A stretch of DNA of 64,000 nucleotides from Kaistia defluvii (GTDB lineage: Bacteria; Pseudomonadota; Alphaproteobacteria; Rhizobiales; Kaistiaceae). The notes under the pieces are model-generated. The model was not told the origin of the DNA, did not search any database, and saw only the letters and a program-made list of their open reading frames with translations. Position 1 is the stretch's first letter. Every line of letters begins with the position of its first letter. The stretch is from contig NZ_JAPKNI010000001.1 in the NCBI RefSeq assembly GCF_026343955.1, positions 434,001 through 498,000 on the forward strand. The letters are read 5' to 3'. Shown in pieces: positions 24,875 to 32,499 of the stretch. A program made the position numbers and the translations under genes.

Positions 24875-25714
24875 CTACTCGCCGCGGCGCAGGCGCTCGA
24901 GCGCCTCGAGGCGGTCGCGCGCCACGCTGCTCTGCTCGGCCACGCCCGCCGTCAGCGCCTCGGCGAGCAGCAGCAGGCCGGCACTGGAATCCCACACCGA
25001 CGGCGCCGGCACATGGGCCGGCAAGACATGGCGGGCAACCTTGGAGATCGGCGAAAGCCAGGGATCGGTGATCAGGATGATCCGCGCGCCCTGCCGCGCC
25101 GCACGCTCGGCAAAGACGACGAGATCGTCGGAATAGCGCCGGATGTCGAACAGGACGATCACGTCCTGCTTGCCGATGTCGAGCAGCCGGTCGAACCAGG
25201 CCGCCGGCTGGCCTTCGATATGCTGGACATGCGGCCGCAGCACGCGCAAATGCGTGGCCATATAGGCGGCGATCGCATCGGTGAAGCGGCCGCCCAGCAG
25301 ATGCAGCGGCCGCCTTGGGTCGGCGATGAGCCGTACCGCGGCGTCGAACTCCTCGCGCGGCACGTTTTCCGCCGTGGCGCGCAGATTGGCGATCGCGGCC
25401 AGCGCGAACGCGTCGAGCGGATCGCCGGATGGAGACGTGCCGCCCTTGGTCAGGGGCGTGGCGCGCTGCGCCGCCAGTTCCTGCTTCAGCCCGTCCTGGA
25501 AAGCGCCATAGCTGGAAAAGCCGAGCTTGGCGATCATCCGCAGCACGGTCGGCGCGCTGACGCCGGCGGCCTCGCCGAAGCGGGCGGCGGTATCGAGCCC
25601 CGCCATCGGATACCCGGCGAGCAGCCGATGCGCCGCGCGGCGCTCATTCGGCGTCAGCCGCCCGAGATCGCGCCGGATCTGTTCGGCGATCGAAGCCCCA
25701 TTCCCGCTGTTCAT
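24875..25714 (-). CDS. MurR/RpiR family transcriptional regulator
   Basis: This 279-residue protein has the N-terminal RpiR helix-turn-helix domain (about residues 8-80: LTPNERRAAHRLL, FGEAAGVSAPTVLRMIAKLGFSSY) and a C-terminal SIS sugar-phosphate/ligand domain (about 115-260: LHLLGGRFTDAIAAYMA, VIVLFDIRRYSDD, IILITDPWLSP). RpiR proteins sense phospho-sugars or other small ligands. It is divergent from the amidohydrolase-permease-ligase operon, with 122 bp between start codons, and is the obvious candidate regulator of it. ATG 25714 is used; a start ten codons earlier is possible. Confidence 0.88.
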   Translation of the reverse strand: MNSGNGASIAEQIRRDLGRLTPNERRAAHRLLAGYPMAGLDTAARFGEAAGVSAPTVLRMIAKLGFSSYGAFQDGLKQELAAQRATPLTKGGTSPSGDPLDAFALAAIANLRATAENVPREEFDAAVRLIADPRRPLHLLGGRFTDAIAAYMATHLRVLRPHVQHIEGQPAAWFDRLLDIGKQDVIVLFDIRRYSDDLVVFAERAARQGARIILITDPWLSPISKVARHVLPAHVPAPSVWDSSAGLLLLAEALTAGVAEQSSVARDRLEALERLRRGE

Positions 25715-25751
25715 GCCACTCTGCCGCCGCCCCTGTTGCCGCATCGGAAGG

Positions 25752-25812
25752 CAGTTGACGCCTGTATTTCAGAATTGACGCGCCACACCCACCCTGTAAC
25801 GTATATTTCAGT
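25752..25812 (+). promoter_or_regulatory. Putative RpiR operator repeats and promoter
   Basis: Two similar blocks, CTGTATTTCAGAATTG (25761-25776) and GTATATTTCAGTTCG (25801-25815), share GTAT(AT)TTCAG in the same orientation and lie in the short divergent control region. TTGACG occurs twice (25755 and 25775) as possible -35 elements. The TTTCA core is like sites reported for some MurR/RpiR proteins; assignment is tentative. Confidence 0.35.
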
Positions 25813-25836
25813 TCGGCGGCATCGGGGAGTCGAACG

Positions 25837-26700
25837 ATGTCGCAGCACCGGAAGCAGGCGCGACGTTCGGGGGATCGGGTCATGGCGAATGGCTTGGCAG
25901 GCGCGGCACGCGAAGCGGCAACGCCCTTGCTCGCGAGCGACGAGCCACCCGTTGTGGACCTGCAGGACAGCGGCAACGGTCCCTTCGTCTTCCTGTGCGA
26001 ACACGCCTCCAACCGCCTGCCCAAGGCGCTCGGCGACCTCGGCCTGCCGGCCGAGGCACTGACGCGCCACATCGCCTGGGATCCCGGCGCGGCCGCGATG
26101 ACGCTCGGCCTCGCCACCCGGCTTGGCAGCCCGGCGATCCTGCAGAGCTATTCGCGCCTCGTCATCGACTGCAATCGCGAGCCGGGCCTGCCGGACGCGA
26201 TCACGACGCTGTCCGAAGATACCGAGATCCCCGGAAACCGGGATCTCGGTCCGGCGGCACGGCAGCAGCGCGTCGATGCGATCTGGGCGCCGTTCCACGC
26301 GGCGATCGACGACCTCGTCGCGACGCGCATCGCGGCCCGGACCCCCACCGTGATCGTCACGCTGCATTCCTTCACGCCGGTCTATCGCGGCCTGCCGCGG
26401 CCCTGGCATGTCGGCATCATTTCCAGCGGCGAGCGCAGCTTTGCCGAGGCGATGCTGTCGGCGCTCCGGCGCGATGCCGCGCTGGAGGTCGGCGACGACG
26501 AACCCTATTCGGCGCGCGACCATGTCGACTACACGATCCGCCGGCACGGCTTCGACCGCGGCCTGCCGCACGTGATGATCGAGGTCCGCAACGATCTCGT
26601 GCAAAGCGCCACCGATGTCGCGGCCTGGGTAGACCGGCTGGCCGCCGCGCTCGTCGAGTGCGCCACCGCCACCGGCCTTCCACCGACCCAAGAAGACTGA
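25837..26700 (+). CDS. N-formylglutamate amidohydrolase-like protein
   Basis: This 287-residue protein belongs to the FGase/HutG amidohydrolase family. Landmarks are FVFLCEHASNRLP (about residues 47-59), HIAWDPGA (about 78-85), a DCNREPG segment (about 110-116), VTLHSFTPVYRG (about 171-182) and VMIEVRNDLV (about 249-258), which carry the His, Asp and Glu of the zinc site. It hydrolyses an amide bond on glutamate. Since no histidine-degradation genes are present, the neighbouring glutamine-synthetase-like ligase and dehydrogenases suggest its substrate is a gamma-glutamylated intermediate. ATG 25837 follows GGGGAG by seven bases; ATG 25882 is an alternative. Confidence 0.82.
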   Translation: MSQHRKQARRSGDRVMANGLAGAAREAATPLLASDEPPVVDLQDSGNGPFVFLCEHASNRLPKALGDLGLPAEALTRHIAWDPGAAAMTLGLATRLGSPAILQSYSRLVIDCNREPGLPDAITTLSEDTEIPGNRDLGPAARQQRVDAIWAPFHAAIDDLVATRIAARTPTVIVTLHSFTPVYRGLPRPWHVGIISSGERSFAEAMLSALRRDAALEVGDDEPYSARDHVDYTIRRHGFDRGLPHVMIEVRNDLVQSATDVAAWVDRLAAALVECATATGLPPTQED

Positions 26701-26895
26701 GGGAGATGACGCTTTCCTTCGCGACGGCGAACGAGACCAACAAGCCAGCAAGCAGGGCGGGCCGAACGGCGCAGACCGAAAGCCCGAAACGACCCGAGCG
26801 GATATTGCCGCCCGGCACCGAACAAAGGGGAACTTCATCCGATCCAGATCGCAGCCGGGCTGCGGCCGGACGGCAACAGAGACGGGAGCAGTTTG

Positions 26896-28476
26896 ATGAG
26901 TCACATCGAGGGGTACTCTGAAAGCGACAAGAAGGCGGACGTCCACGTCCTTCACTCCATGGGCTACGCGCAGGAACTCGAGCGGCGCATGAGCCGCTTC
27001 TCGAACTTCGCGATCTCGTTTTCGATCATCTGCATCCTGTCGGGCGGCATCAATTCGCTTGCCCAGGCAACGTCGGGCGCCGGCGGCGCCGGCATCGGCA
27101 TCGGCTGGCCGGTGGGCTGCCTGATCTCGGGCGTCTTCGCGCTGGCGATGGCGCAGATCAGTTCCGCCTATCCGACGGCCGGCGGCCTCTATCACTGGGG
27201 CTCGATCCTCGGCAACCGCTTCACCGGCTGGGTCACCGCCTGGTTCAACCTGCTCGGCCTCGTCACCGTGCTCGGCGCCATCAATGTCGGCACCTATTAT
27301 TTCTTCGTCGGCGCCTTCGGCCCGACCTTCGGCTGGGAAGACACGACGACTTCCCGCGTGCTGTTCCTCACCGTGCTGACCGGCGCGCAGGCGCTGATCA
27401 ACCACATGGGCATCGGCCTCACCGCCAAGCTGACCGATTTCTCCGGCTATCTGATCTTCGTCACCGCGCTGGTGCTGGCGATCGTCTGCCTCGCCGCCGC
27501 GCCGAGCTATGATTTCGCGCGGCTGTTCACCTTCGGCAATTATTCCGGCCAGGCGACGATGGCCGCCGATGGCACGCTGACCGGCGCGCCGGTCTGGCCG
27601 GCGGTTTCGGGCTGGTGGGTGTTCCTGCTCGGCCTGCTGCTGCCGATCTACACGATCACCGGCTACGACGCATCGGCGCATACCTCCGAGGAGACCCTGA
27701 AGGCGGCCCATTCCGTGCCGCGCGGCATGGTGATGTCGGTCGTGTGGGCGGCCGTGTTCGGCTACATCATGCTGTGCTCGTTCGTGCTGATGCTGCCCAA
27801 CATGGACGATGCCGCCAAGCAGGGCTGGAACGTGTTCTTCTGGGCGATGGACGTCCAGGTGAAGCCGACCGTGAAGATCATCCTCTATGTCGCGATCTTC
27901 GTGTCGCAATTCCTCTGTGGCCTGGCGACGGTCACCTCCGTGTCGCGCATGATCTTCGCCTTCTCGCGCGATGGCGGCCTGCCGGCGTCGCGGGCGCTGT
28001 CGAAGGTGAGCCCGAGATTCCGCACGCCGGTGGCGGCGATCTGGACCGGCGCGATCCTCGCCGTGCTGTTCGTCTGGGGCTCGTCGCTCGTCTCGATCGG
28101 CGATACGCCGGTCTACACGATCGTCGTCTCCTGCACGGTCATCTTCCTGTTTTTCTCCTTCGTCATCCCGATCGTGCTGGGCCTGCTCGCCTATGGCACG
28201 CCCAAATGGCCGGCCATGGGGCCGTGGAATATGGGCCGCGGCCTGTTCTCGCTGTTCGCGATCCTGTCCGTCGTCGCTATGGTGCTGATCTTCTTCATCG
28301 GCGTTCAGCCGCCGAACGAATGGGCGCTCTACATCACAATCGGCTTCCTGGTGCTGACGGCGATCATCTGGCTCGCCTTCGAAAGCCGCCGCTTCCAGGG
28401 CCCGCCGATCGGCGACGTCATCGCCAAGCGGCAGGCCGAAATCGCCGCGGCCGAAAAGGCGGTCGGCGAGATCTGA
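26896..28476 (+). CDS. APC-superfamily amino acid/amine permease
   Basis: This 526-residue membrane protein has about twelve hydrophobic segments and resembles the ACT (amino acid/choline) group of the APC superfamily. Landmarks are FSNFAISFSIICILSGGI (first helix), SSAYPTAGGLYHWGSIL, ITGYDASAHTSEET in the sixth-helix region and MIFAFSRDGGLP. Members move GABA, choline, ethanolamine or similar amines by cation symport. ATG 26896 follows GGGAG by about eight bases; a TTG just before it is less likely. Its place between an amidohydrolase and a gamma-glutamyl-ligase-like gene suggests uptake of the amine that the pathway consumes. Confidence 0.85.
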   Translation: MSHIEGYSESDKKADVHVLHSMGYAQELERRMSRFSNFAISFSIICILSGGINSLAQATSGAGGAGIGIGWPVGCLISGVFALAMAQISSAYPTAGGLYHWGSILGNRFTGWVTAWFNLLGLVTVLGAINVGTYYFFVGAFGPTFGWEDTTTSRVLFLTVLTGAQALINHMGIGLTAKLTDFSGYLIFVTALVLAIVCLAAAPSYDFARLFTFGNYSGQATMAADGTLTGAPVWPAVSGWWVFLLGLLLPIYTITGYDASAHTSEETLKAAHSVPRGMVMSVVWAAVFGYIMLCSFVLMLPNMDDAAKQGWNVFFWAMDVQVKPTVKIILYVAIFVSQFLCGLATVTSVSRMIFAFSRDGGLPASRALSKVSPRFRTPVAAIWTGAILAVLFVWGSSLVSIGDTPVYTIVVSCTVIFLFFSFVIPIVLGLLAYGTPKWPAMGPWNMGRGLFSLFAILSVVAMVLIFFIGVQPPNEWALYITIGFLVLTAIIWLAFESRRFQGPPIGDVIAKRQAEIAAAEKAVGEI

Positions 28477-28482
28477 ACCTTT

Positions 28483-28514
28483 GCGGACCGGGCGGCTCCT
28501 CGCTGCCCGGTCCG
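28483..28514 (+). terminator. Stem-loop after the permease gene
   Basis: GCGGACCGGGC (28483-28493) pairs perfectly with GCCCGGTCCGC (28504-28514) around a ten-base loop, seven bases after the permease stop. No T-run follows, so it may be a weak or Rho-assisted stop or an mRNA-stability element. Confidence 0.45.
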
Positions 28515-28566
28515 CTCCCGCGGCATGCTGCCATCCCGGAGGCCCGCCTCCGGCACTGAGGCTCAC

Positions 28567-28629
28567 CGCTTCTCCGCACGGCCCGTAGGCCGTGGGCGGC
28601 CGGATCCGATCCGGCCGCCCGGAGAAGCG
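28567..28629 (+). other. Three-way-junction inverted-repeat structure before the GS-like gene
   Basis: Three nested perfect stems are present. P1: CGCTTCTCC (28567-28575) with GGAGAAGCG (28621-28629). P2: CACGGCC (28577-28583) with GGCCGTG (28588-28594), loop CGTA. P3: GGCGGCCGGATC (28595-28606) with GATCCGGCCGCC (28608-28619). The RNA would fold as a three-way junction ending 26 bases before the start codon. It could be a structured 5' regulatory element, an attenuator, or a palindromic repeat element; nothing in the sequence decides. Confidence 0.5.
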
Positions 28630-28655
28630 TTCGACGGATCGAACAAGGAACTGCC

Positions 28656-30020
28656 ATGGCCGGAAACCTGACGCTGAATGAGCTCGAGACGGCAATCGCC
28701 GACGGCACGATCGACACGGTGATCGTCGCCTTCCCCGACATGCAGGGACGCCTCGTCGGCAAGCGTTTCACCGGCCGCTTCTTCCTCGACAGCGCCATCA
28801 ACGAAACGCATGCATGCAACTACCTGCTCACCGTCGACATCGATATGGAGCCGGTGCCCGGCTACAAGGCGGCGAGCTGGAAGAAGGGTTATGGCGATTT
28901 CGTCCTGAAGCCGGACGTTTCGACCCTGCGCCGCATTCCCTGGCTCGAGGGCACGGCGCTGATGCTGGCCGATGTCTGCGACCACCATGGCGACGACCTT
29001 GCCCATGCGCCGCGCTCGATCCTGAAGGCGCAGTTGAAGCGGCTGGCCGACCGCGACATGAAGGCGTTCTTCGCCTCCGAGCTCGAATTCTACGCCTTCG
29101 ACGAGACGACCGAGAGCGCGAGCGGCAAGCGCTGGCGCGGCCTGAAGACGATGGGCGACAACATCGAGGACTACCAGATCCTCCAGACCACCAAGAACGA
29201 GCCGCTGCTGCGCGCGATCCGCAACGGGTTGATGGGCGCCGGCATCCCGATCGAGAATTCCAAGGGCGAATGGGGCCCGGGCCAGGAGGAGGTCAACATC
29301 CGCTATGCGGAAGCCCTCGAAATGGCCGACTGGCACGTCATCATGAAGAACGGCATCAAGGAGATCGCGCATCTTCAGAACCGCGCCGTCACCTTCATGG
29401 CGAAGTGGCGCTACGACCTCGCCGGTTCGTCGTCGCACATCCACTCCTCGCTCTGGGACGGCTCCGGCAAGAAGGCGCTGTTCTCCGATCCGAAGGATCC
29501 GCTCGGCATGTCGGCGACGATGAAATCCTGGCTCGCCGGCCACCTCGCCCATGCCGGCGAGATGACGGCGTTCCTCGCTCCCTACATCAACTCCTACAAG
29601 CGCTTCCAGGTCGGCACCTTCGCGCCGACCAAGGCGGTCTGGTCCGTCGACAACCGCACCGCCGGCTTCCGCGTCGTCGGCGAAGGCAAGTCGGTGCGCA
29701 CCGAATGCCGTATCGGCGGCTCCGACCTGAACCCCTATCTTGCCTTCTCCGGCCTGATCGCGGCCGGCCTGCACGGCATCGACGAGAAGCTGGAGCTGGA
29801 GCCGGCCTTTGCCGGCGACGCCTATTATGCCGCCGACCTGCCCGAGGTGCCGAAGACGCTGCGCGACGCGATCGCAGCGCTGGACGGCTCGAAGGTGCTG
29901 CGCGCGGCACTGGGAGACGAGGTGGTTGAGCACTATCTGCACACCGCCCGCTGGGAGCAGCACGAATATGACCGCCGCGTCACGGATTGGGAGTTGCAGC
30001 GCGGCTTCGAGCGGTATTGA
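28656..30020 (+). CDS. Glutamine-synthetase family gamma-glutamyl-amine ligase
   Basis: This 454-residue protein is a glutamine synthetase homologue of the PuuA/GlnA4/IpuC-like group rather than GlnA. Catalytic landmarks are present: FFASELEFYAF (Glu ligands, about residues 133-143), GPGQEEVNIRYAE (about 207-219), SSSHIHSSLWDG (about 257-268) and RTECRIGGSDLNPYLA near 350. The adenylylation-site region of GlnA is not apparent. Such enzymes join glutamate to an amine (putrescine, ethanolamine, isopropylamine). AAGGAA precedes ATG 28656. With an aldehyde dehydrogenase, Fe-type alcohol dehydrogenase and amidohydrolase nearby, an amino-alcohol substrate is the best guess. Confidence 0.85.
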   Translation: MAGNLTLNELETAIADGTIDTVIVAFPDMQGRLVGKRFTGRFFLDSAINETHACNYLLTVDIDMEPVPGYKAASWKKGYGDFVLKPDVSTLRRIPWLEGTALMLADVCDHHGDDLAHAPRSILKAQLKRLADRDMKAFFASELEFYAFDETTESASGKRWRGLKTMGDNIEDYQILQTTKNEPLLRAIRNGLMGAGIPIENSKGEWGPGQEEVNIRYAEALEMADWHVIMKNGIKEIAHLQNRAVTFMAKWRYDLAGSSSHIHSSLWDGSGKKALFSDPKDPLGMSATMKSWLAGHLAHAGEMTAFLAPYINSYKRFQVGTFAPTKAVWSVDNRTAGFRVVGEGKSVRTECRIGGSDLNPYLAFSGLIAAGLHGIDEKLELEPAFAGDAYYAADLPEVPKTLRDAIAALDGSKVLRAALGDEVVEHYLHTARWEQHEYDRRVTDWELQRGFERY

Positions 30021-30027
30021 ACACATA

Positions 30028-30066
30028 GAGTGTGCATTTGACACACTCATGTTTATTCCCTAGCGT
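30028..30066 (+). promoter_or_regulatory. Promoter and palindromic operator of the toxin-antitoxin pair
   Basis: GAGTGTG (30028-30034) and CACACTC (30042-30048) form a perfect inverted repeat separated by seven bases. TTGACA (30038-30043) lies inside it and is followed after 17 bp by TAGCGT as a weak -10. An operator over the -35 is what autoregulated toxin-antitoxin promoters usually look like. It starts eight bases after the ligase stop. Confidence 0.6.
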
Positions 30067-30093
30067 CACCTGAACTCTTTGGAGGGAGGCCCC

Positions 30094-30531
30094 ATGAGCA
30101 AATATGACCCGCTGGCACACTTCCTCGAACGCTGCACAGAGTCGGAGGTCCGGATGACCTTCGAGGAGATCGAGGGAATTCTGGGCTTTCCGCTTCCGCC
30201 ATCCCAAACGCATCGGGCCTGGTGGAGCAACAATGCCAGCAACAACGTCATGACGAAGGCGTGGCTGTCGGCCGGCTTTGAAACCGAGCAGGTGGACCTG
30301 GAAGGCCGCAAGCTCGTATTTCGTCGGGTCAAGCCTATCGCCTCGTCCCGCCAGACAGGCGAAGGCGGCAAAGCGCCCGGCAAGAAGTCGCCTCGCCGCA
30401 ACCCGCTCTTTGGCTTCATGGCCGGTACGTTCACGATCGCACCGGGGACCGATCTGACGGCTCCGGCGGATGGCGAATGGGCCGATATGGCATGGGGCAA
30501 ATCAAGCCGGGGTCGTGAGGATGCCGCGTGA
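30094..30531 (+). CDS. Putative antitoxin with DUF7662-like N-terminal domain
   Basis: This 145-residue protein begins with a compact domain (about residues 1-82) that resembles the DUF7662 family: YDPLAHFLER, MTFEEIEGILGFPLPPS, HRAWWSNN and AWLSAGFETEQVDLEGR. A basic linker (about 84-108) leads to a tail, FGFMAGTFTIAPGTDLTAP and then EWADMAWGK, that resembles the toxin-binding end of Phd/VapB-type antitoxins (G..KG...IA.DFD.PLP). GGAGGGAGG lies just before ATG 30094. Its stop overlaps the start of the PIN toxin as GTGA. The N-terminal domain would serve as the DNA-binding or partner domain; that is inference. Confidence 0.6.
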   Translation: MSKYDPLAHFLERCTESEVRMTFEEIEGILGFPLPPSQTHRAWWSNNASNNVMTKAWLSAGFETEQVDLEGRKLVFRRVKPIASSRQTGEGGKAPGKKSPRRNPLFGFMAGTFTIAPGTDLTAPADGEWADMAWGKSSRGREDAA

Positions 30532-30941
30532 CGCAGCTTCTTCTCGACACCTGCGCCATGATCTGGGTCGCAGGCAACGCCGATCTGGCCGAGCCCGCCA
30601 TCGCGGCGCTGGACGATGCCGAGGACGAAGCCATGTCGATCTTCCTGTCGCCCATATCGGCATGGGAAATCGGGCTCCTCGTCGCGCGCAATCGACTGAC
30701 TCTGCCGACGCGACCGAAGGCCTGGCTGGATCGGCTCCTGAAGGCGCCCAATCTAAGGCTGGCCCAGTTGCCGCCGGGCGTTCTCATCGATTCCGCTTTT
30801 CTACCCGGAACTCCCCCGCGCGATCCCGCCGACCGGATCATCATAGCGACAGCCCGGGAATATGATCTCACAATAATGACTCGAGACCGCGTTATCCTTG
30901 ACTATGCTGAAGCCGGGCACGTCCGGGCTATTGCTTGTTGA
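30528..30941 (+). CDS. PIN-domain ribonuclease toxin (VapC type)
   Basis: This 137-residue protein is a PIN-domain nuclease. The acidic metal-binding residues are in place: Asp7 (LLLDTCAMIW), Glu47 (SPISAWEIGLL), Asp102 (DPADRIIIATA) and Asp120 (IMTRDRVILDY). Toxins of this group cleave tRNA or rRNA when free of antitoxin. The start is GTG 30528, overlapping the antitoxin stop by four bases. The aldehyde dehydrogenase gene begins only ten bases after its stop, so the pair sits inside, and may be co-transcribed with, the catabolic operon. Confidence 0.85.
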   Translation: MTQLLLDTCAMIWVAGNADLAEPAIAALDDAEDEAMSIFLSPISAWEIGLLVARNRLTLPTRPKAWLDRLLKAPNLRLAQLPPGVLIDSAFLPGTPPRDPADRIIIATAREYDLTIMTRDRVILDYAEAGHVRAIAC

Positions 30942-30951
30942 AAGAACCACT

Positions 30952-32355
30952 ATGAACGCCCCCGTCCTGAAGATCATCACGCCCGTCGATGGCTCGGTCT
31001 ATGCCGAGCGGCCGCTGGCTTCCGAAGCCGATGTGCTGGCCACGCTGGAAAAGGCCAGGGTGGCGCAGCGCGACTGGCGCACCGTTCCCGTCTCCGAGCG
31101 TGAAAGAATGGCGACCGCCTTCGTCGATGCCATGGTGGCCGAGAAGGACAAGGTGGCCGAGCTTATCGCCTGGCAGATGGGCCGGCCGATCCGCTATGGC
31201 CATGGCGAGATGCGCGGCTTCGAGGAGCGCGCCCGCTACATGATCGCCATCGCGGCGAGGTCGCTGACCGATATCGACGCCGGTCCGAAGGAAGGCTTCA
31301 AGCGTTATATCCGCCGCGAGCCGCTCGGCGTCTGCCTGAACCTGCCGGCCTGGAACTTCCCCTACATGACGGCGCTCAATGCCGTGCTGCCCGCCATCCT
31401 CGCCGGCAACACCGTCGTCATGAAGCATTCGAGCCAGACGGCGCTGGTGGCCGAGCATTTCGCCTCATCCTTCGCCCAAGGCGGCCTGCCGGCGGACGTA
31501 TTCCAGTTCGTCAACATGACGCATGAGACGACCGACAAGGTGATCCGCTCCGGCCTCGTCGACCAGGTCGGCTTCACCGGCTCGACCGCCGGAGGCCGCA
31601 ACATCATGGCCTCGGTCGCCGGCGCGCCGAACTTCCCGGCCACCTGCCTGGAGCTGGGCGGCAAGGATCCGGCCTATGTCCGACCGGACGTCAACCTCCC
31701 CTTCGCGGTCGAAAACATCGTCGATGGCGGCTTCTTCAATTCCGGCCAGTCCTGCTGCGCCATGGAGCGCGTCTATGTGCATGAGGCGGTCTATGACCGC
31801 TTCGTCGAGGGCGTCGTCGCCACCGTCAACGCCTACAGGCTCGGCAGCCCGACCGATCCGGACACGACGCTCGGACCCGTGGTGCGTGCCTCGGCGGCCG
31901 CGTTCATCCAGGGCCAGATAGACGAGGCCATCCGCCAGGGCGCCAGGGGGCTGATCGATCCAAAGCATTTCCCGGAGGCCAAGGCCGGCACGCCCTATCT
32001 CGCGCCGCAGGTGCTGGTCGATGTCGACCATTCGATGCGGGTGATGAAAGAAGAGACCTTCGGCCCTGCCTTCGGCATCATGAAGGTCAAGTCGGATGAG
32101 GAAGCGATCCGGCTGATGAACGATTCCGAATTCGGCCTCACCGCCGCGATCTGGACCGAGGACCTCGCCGCTGCGGAAGCGATCGGCGACCGGATCGAGA
32201 CCGGCACGGTGTTCATGAACCGCTGCGACTATGTCGATCCGGCGCTGGCCTGGACCGGCGTCAAGGCGACCGGACGCGGCGCCAGCCTGTCTGAGGTCGG
32301 CTACGAGCAGCTGACCCGGCCGAAGAGCTTTCACCTTCGCACCAAGACCGACTAG
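30952..32355 (+). CDS. NAD(P)-dependent aldehyde dehydrogenase
   Basis: This 467-residue protein has the complete ALDH signature: NLPAWNFPYMTALNAVLPA with the catalytic Asn, the SSQT cofactor region, GSTAGG, LELGGKDP with the general-base Glu (about residue 235), and FFNSGQSCC with the catalytic Cys (about 268). It oxidises an aldehyde to the acid. In this operon the substrate would be the aldehyde formed by the following iron-type dehydrogenase, possibly still gamma-glutamylated. ATG 30952 is chosen since it gives the normal ALDH start; upstream codons belong to the toxin gene. Confidence 0.92.
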   Translation: MNAPVLKIITPVDGSVYAERPLASEADVLATLEKARVAQRDWRTVPVSERERMATAFVDAMVAEKDKVAELIAWQMGRPIRYGHGEMRGFEERARYMIAIAARSLTDIDAGPKEGFKRYIRREPLGVCLNLPAWNFPYMTALNAVLPAILAGNTVVMKHSSQTALVAEHFASSFAQGGLPADVFQFVNMTHETTDKVIRSGLVDQVGFTGSTAGGRNIMASVAGAPNFPATCLELGGKDPAYVRPDVNLPFAVENIVDGGFFNSGQSCCAMERVYVHEAVYDRFVEGVVATVNAYRLGSPTDPDTTLGPVVRASAAAFIQGQIDEAIRQGARGLIDPKHFPEAKAGTPYLAPQVLVDVDHSMRVMKEETFGPAFGIMKVKSDEEAIRLMNDSEFGLTAAIWTEDLAAAEAIGDRIETGTVFMNRCDYVDPALAWTGVKATGRGASLSEVGYEQLTRPKSFHLRTKTD

Positions 32356-32357
32356 GT

Positions 32358-32487
32358 CACTTCGCCTCTCCCTGAGGGAGAGGTCGGCCCCCAGGGCCGG
32401 GTGAGGGTTTACGCCCTATCCGGATACCCTCCCAAACCCTCTCCCACCGGCTTCGCCGTCGACCTCCCCTCTGGGGGAGGTGAAGCA
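32358..32487. repeat. CTCTCC palindromic intergenic repeat, copy B
   Basis: CACTTCGCCTCTCCCTGAGG at the left is mirrored by CCTCCCCTCTGGGGGAGGTGAAG at the right; inner parts GGGTGAGGGTTT and AAACCCTCTCCC also mirror. It fills the gap between the aldehyde dehydrogenase and the alcohol dehydrogenase, and the latter's likely ribosome-binding purines (AAAGGA) follow it directly. Confidence 0.75.
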
Positions 32488-32499
32488 AAGGATCCCGAG

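Noticed and set aside
26701-26895. Sigma-54 promoter before the amine-type permease
   Set aside because: A nitrogen-related pathway made it worth a look, but no TGGCAC-N5-TTGC pattern is present.
25711-28695. Very long open frame on the minus strand opposite the amidohydrolase and permease genes
   Set aside because: Its product is Arg/Asp/Glu/Gln-rich with no domain pattern, as expected of a shadow frame in GC-rich DNA, while the plus strand encodes clear family proteins throughout.
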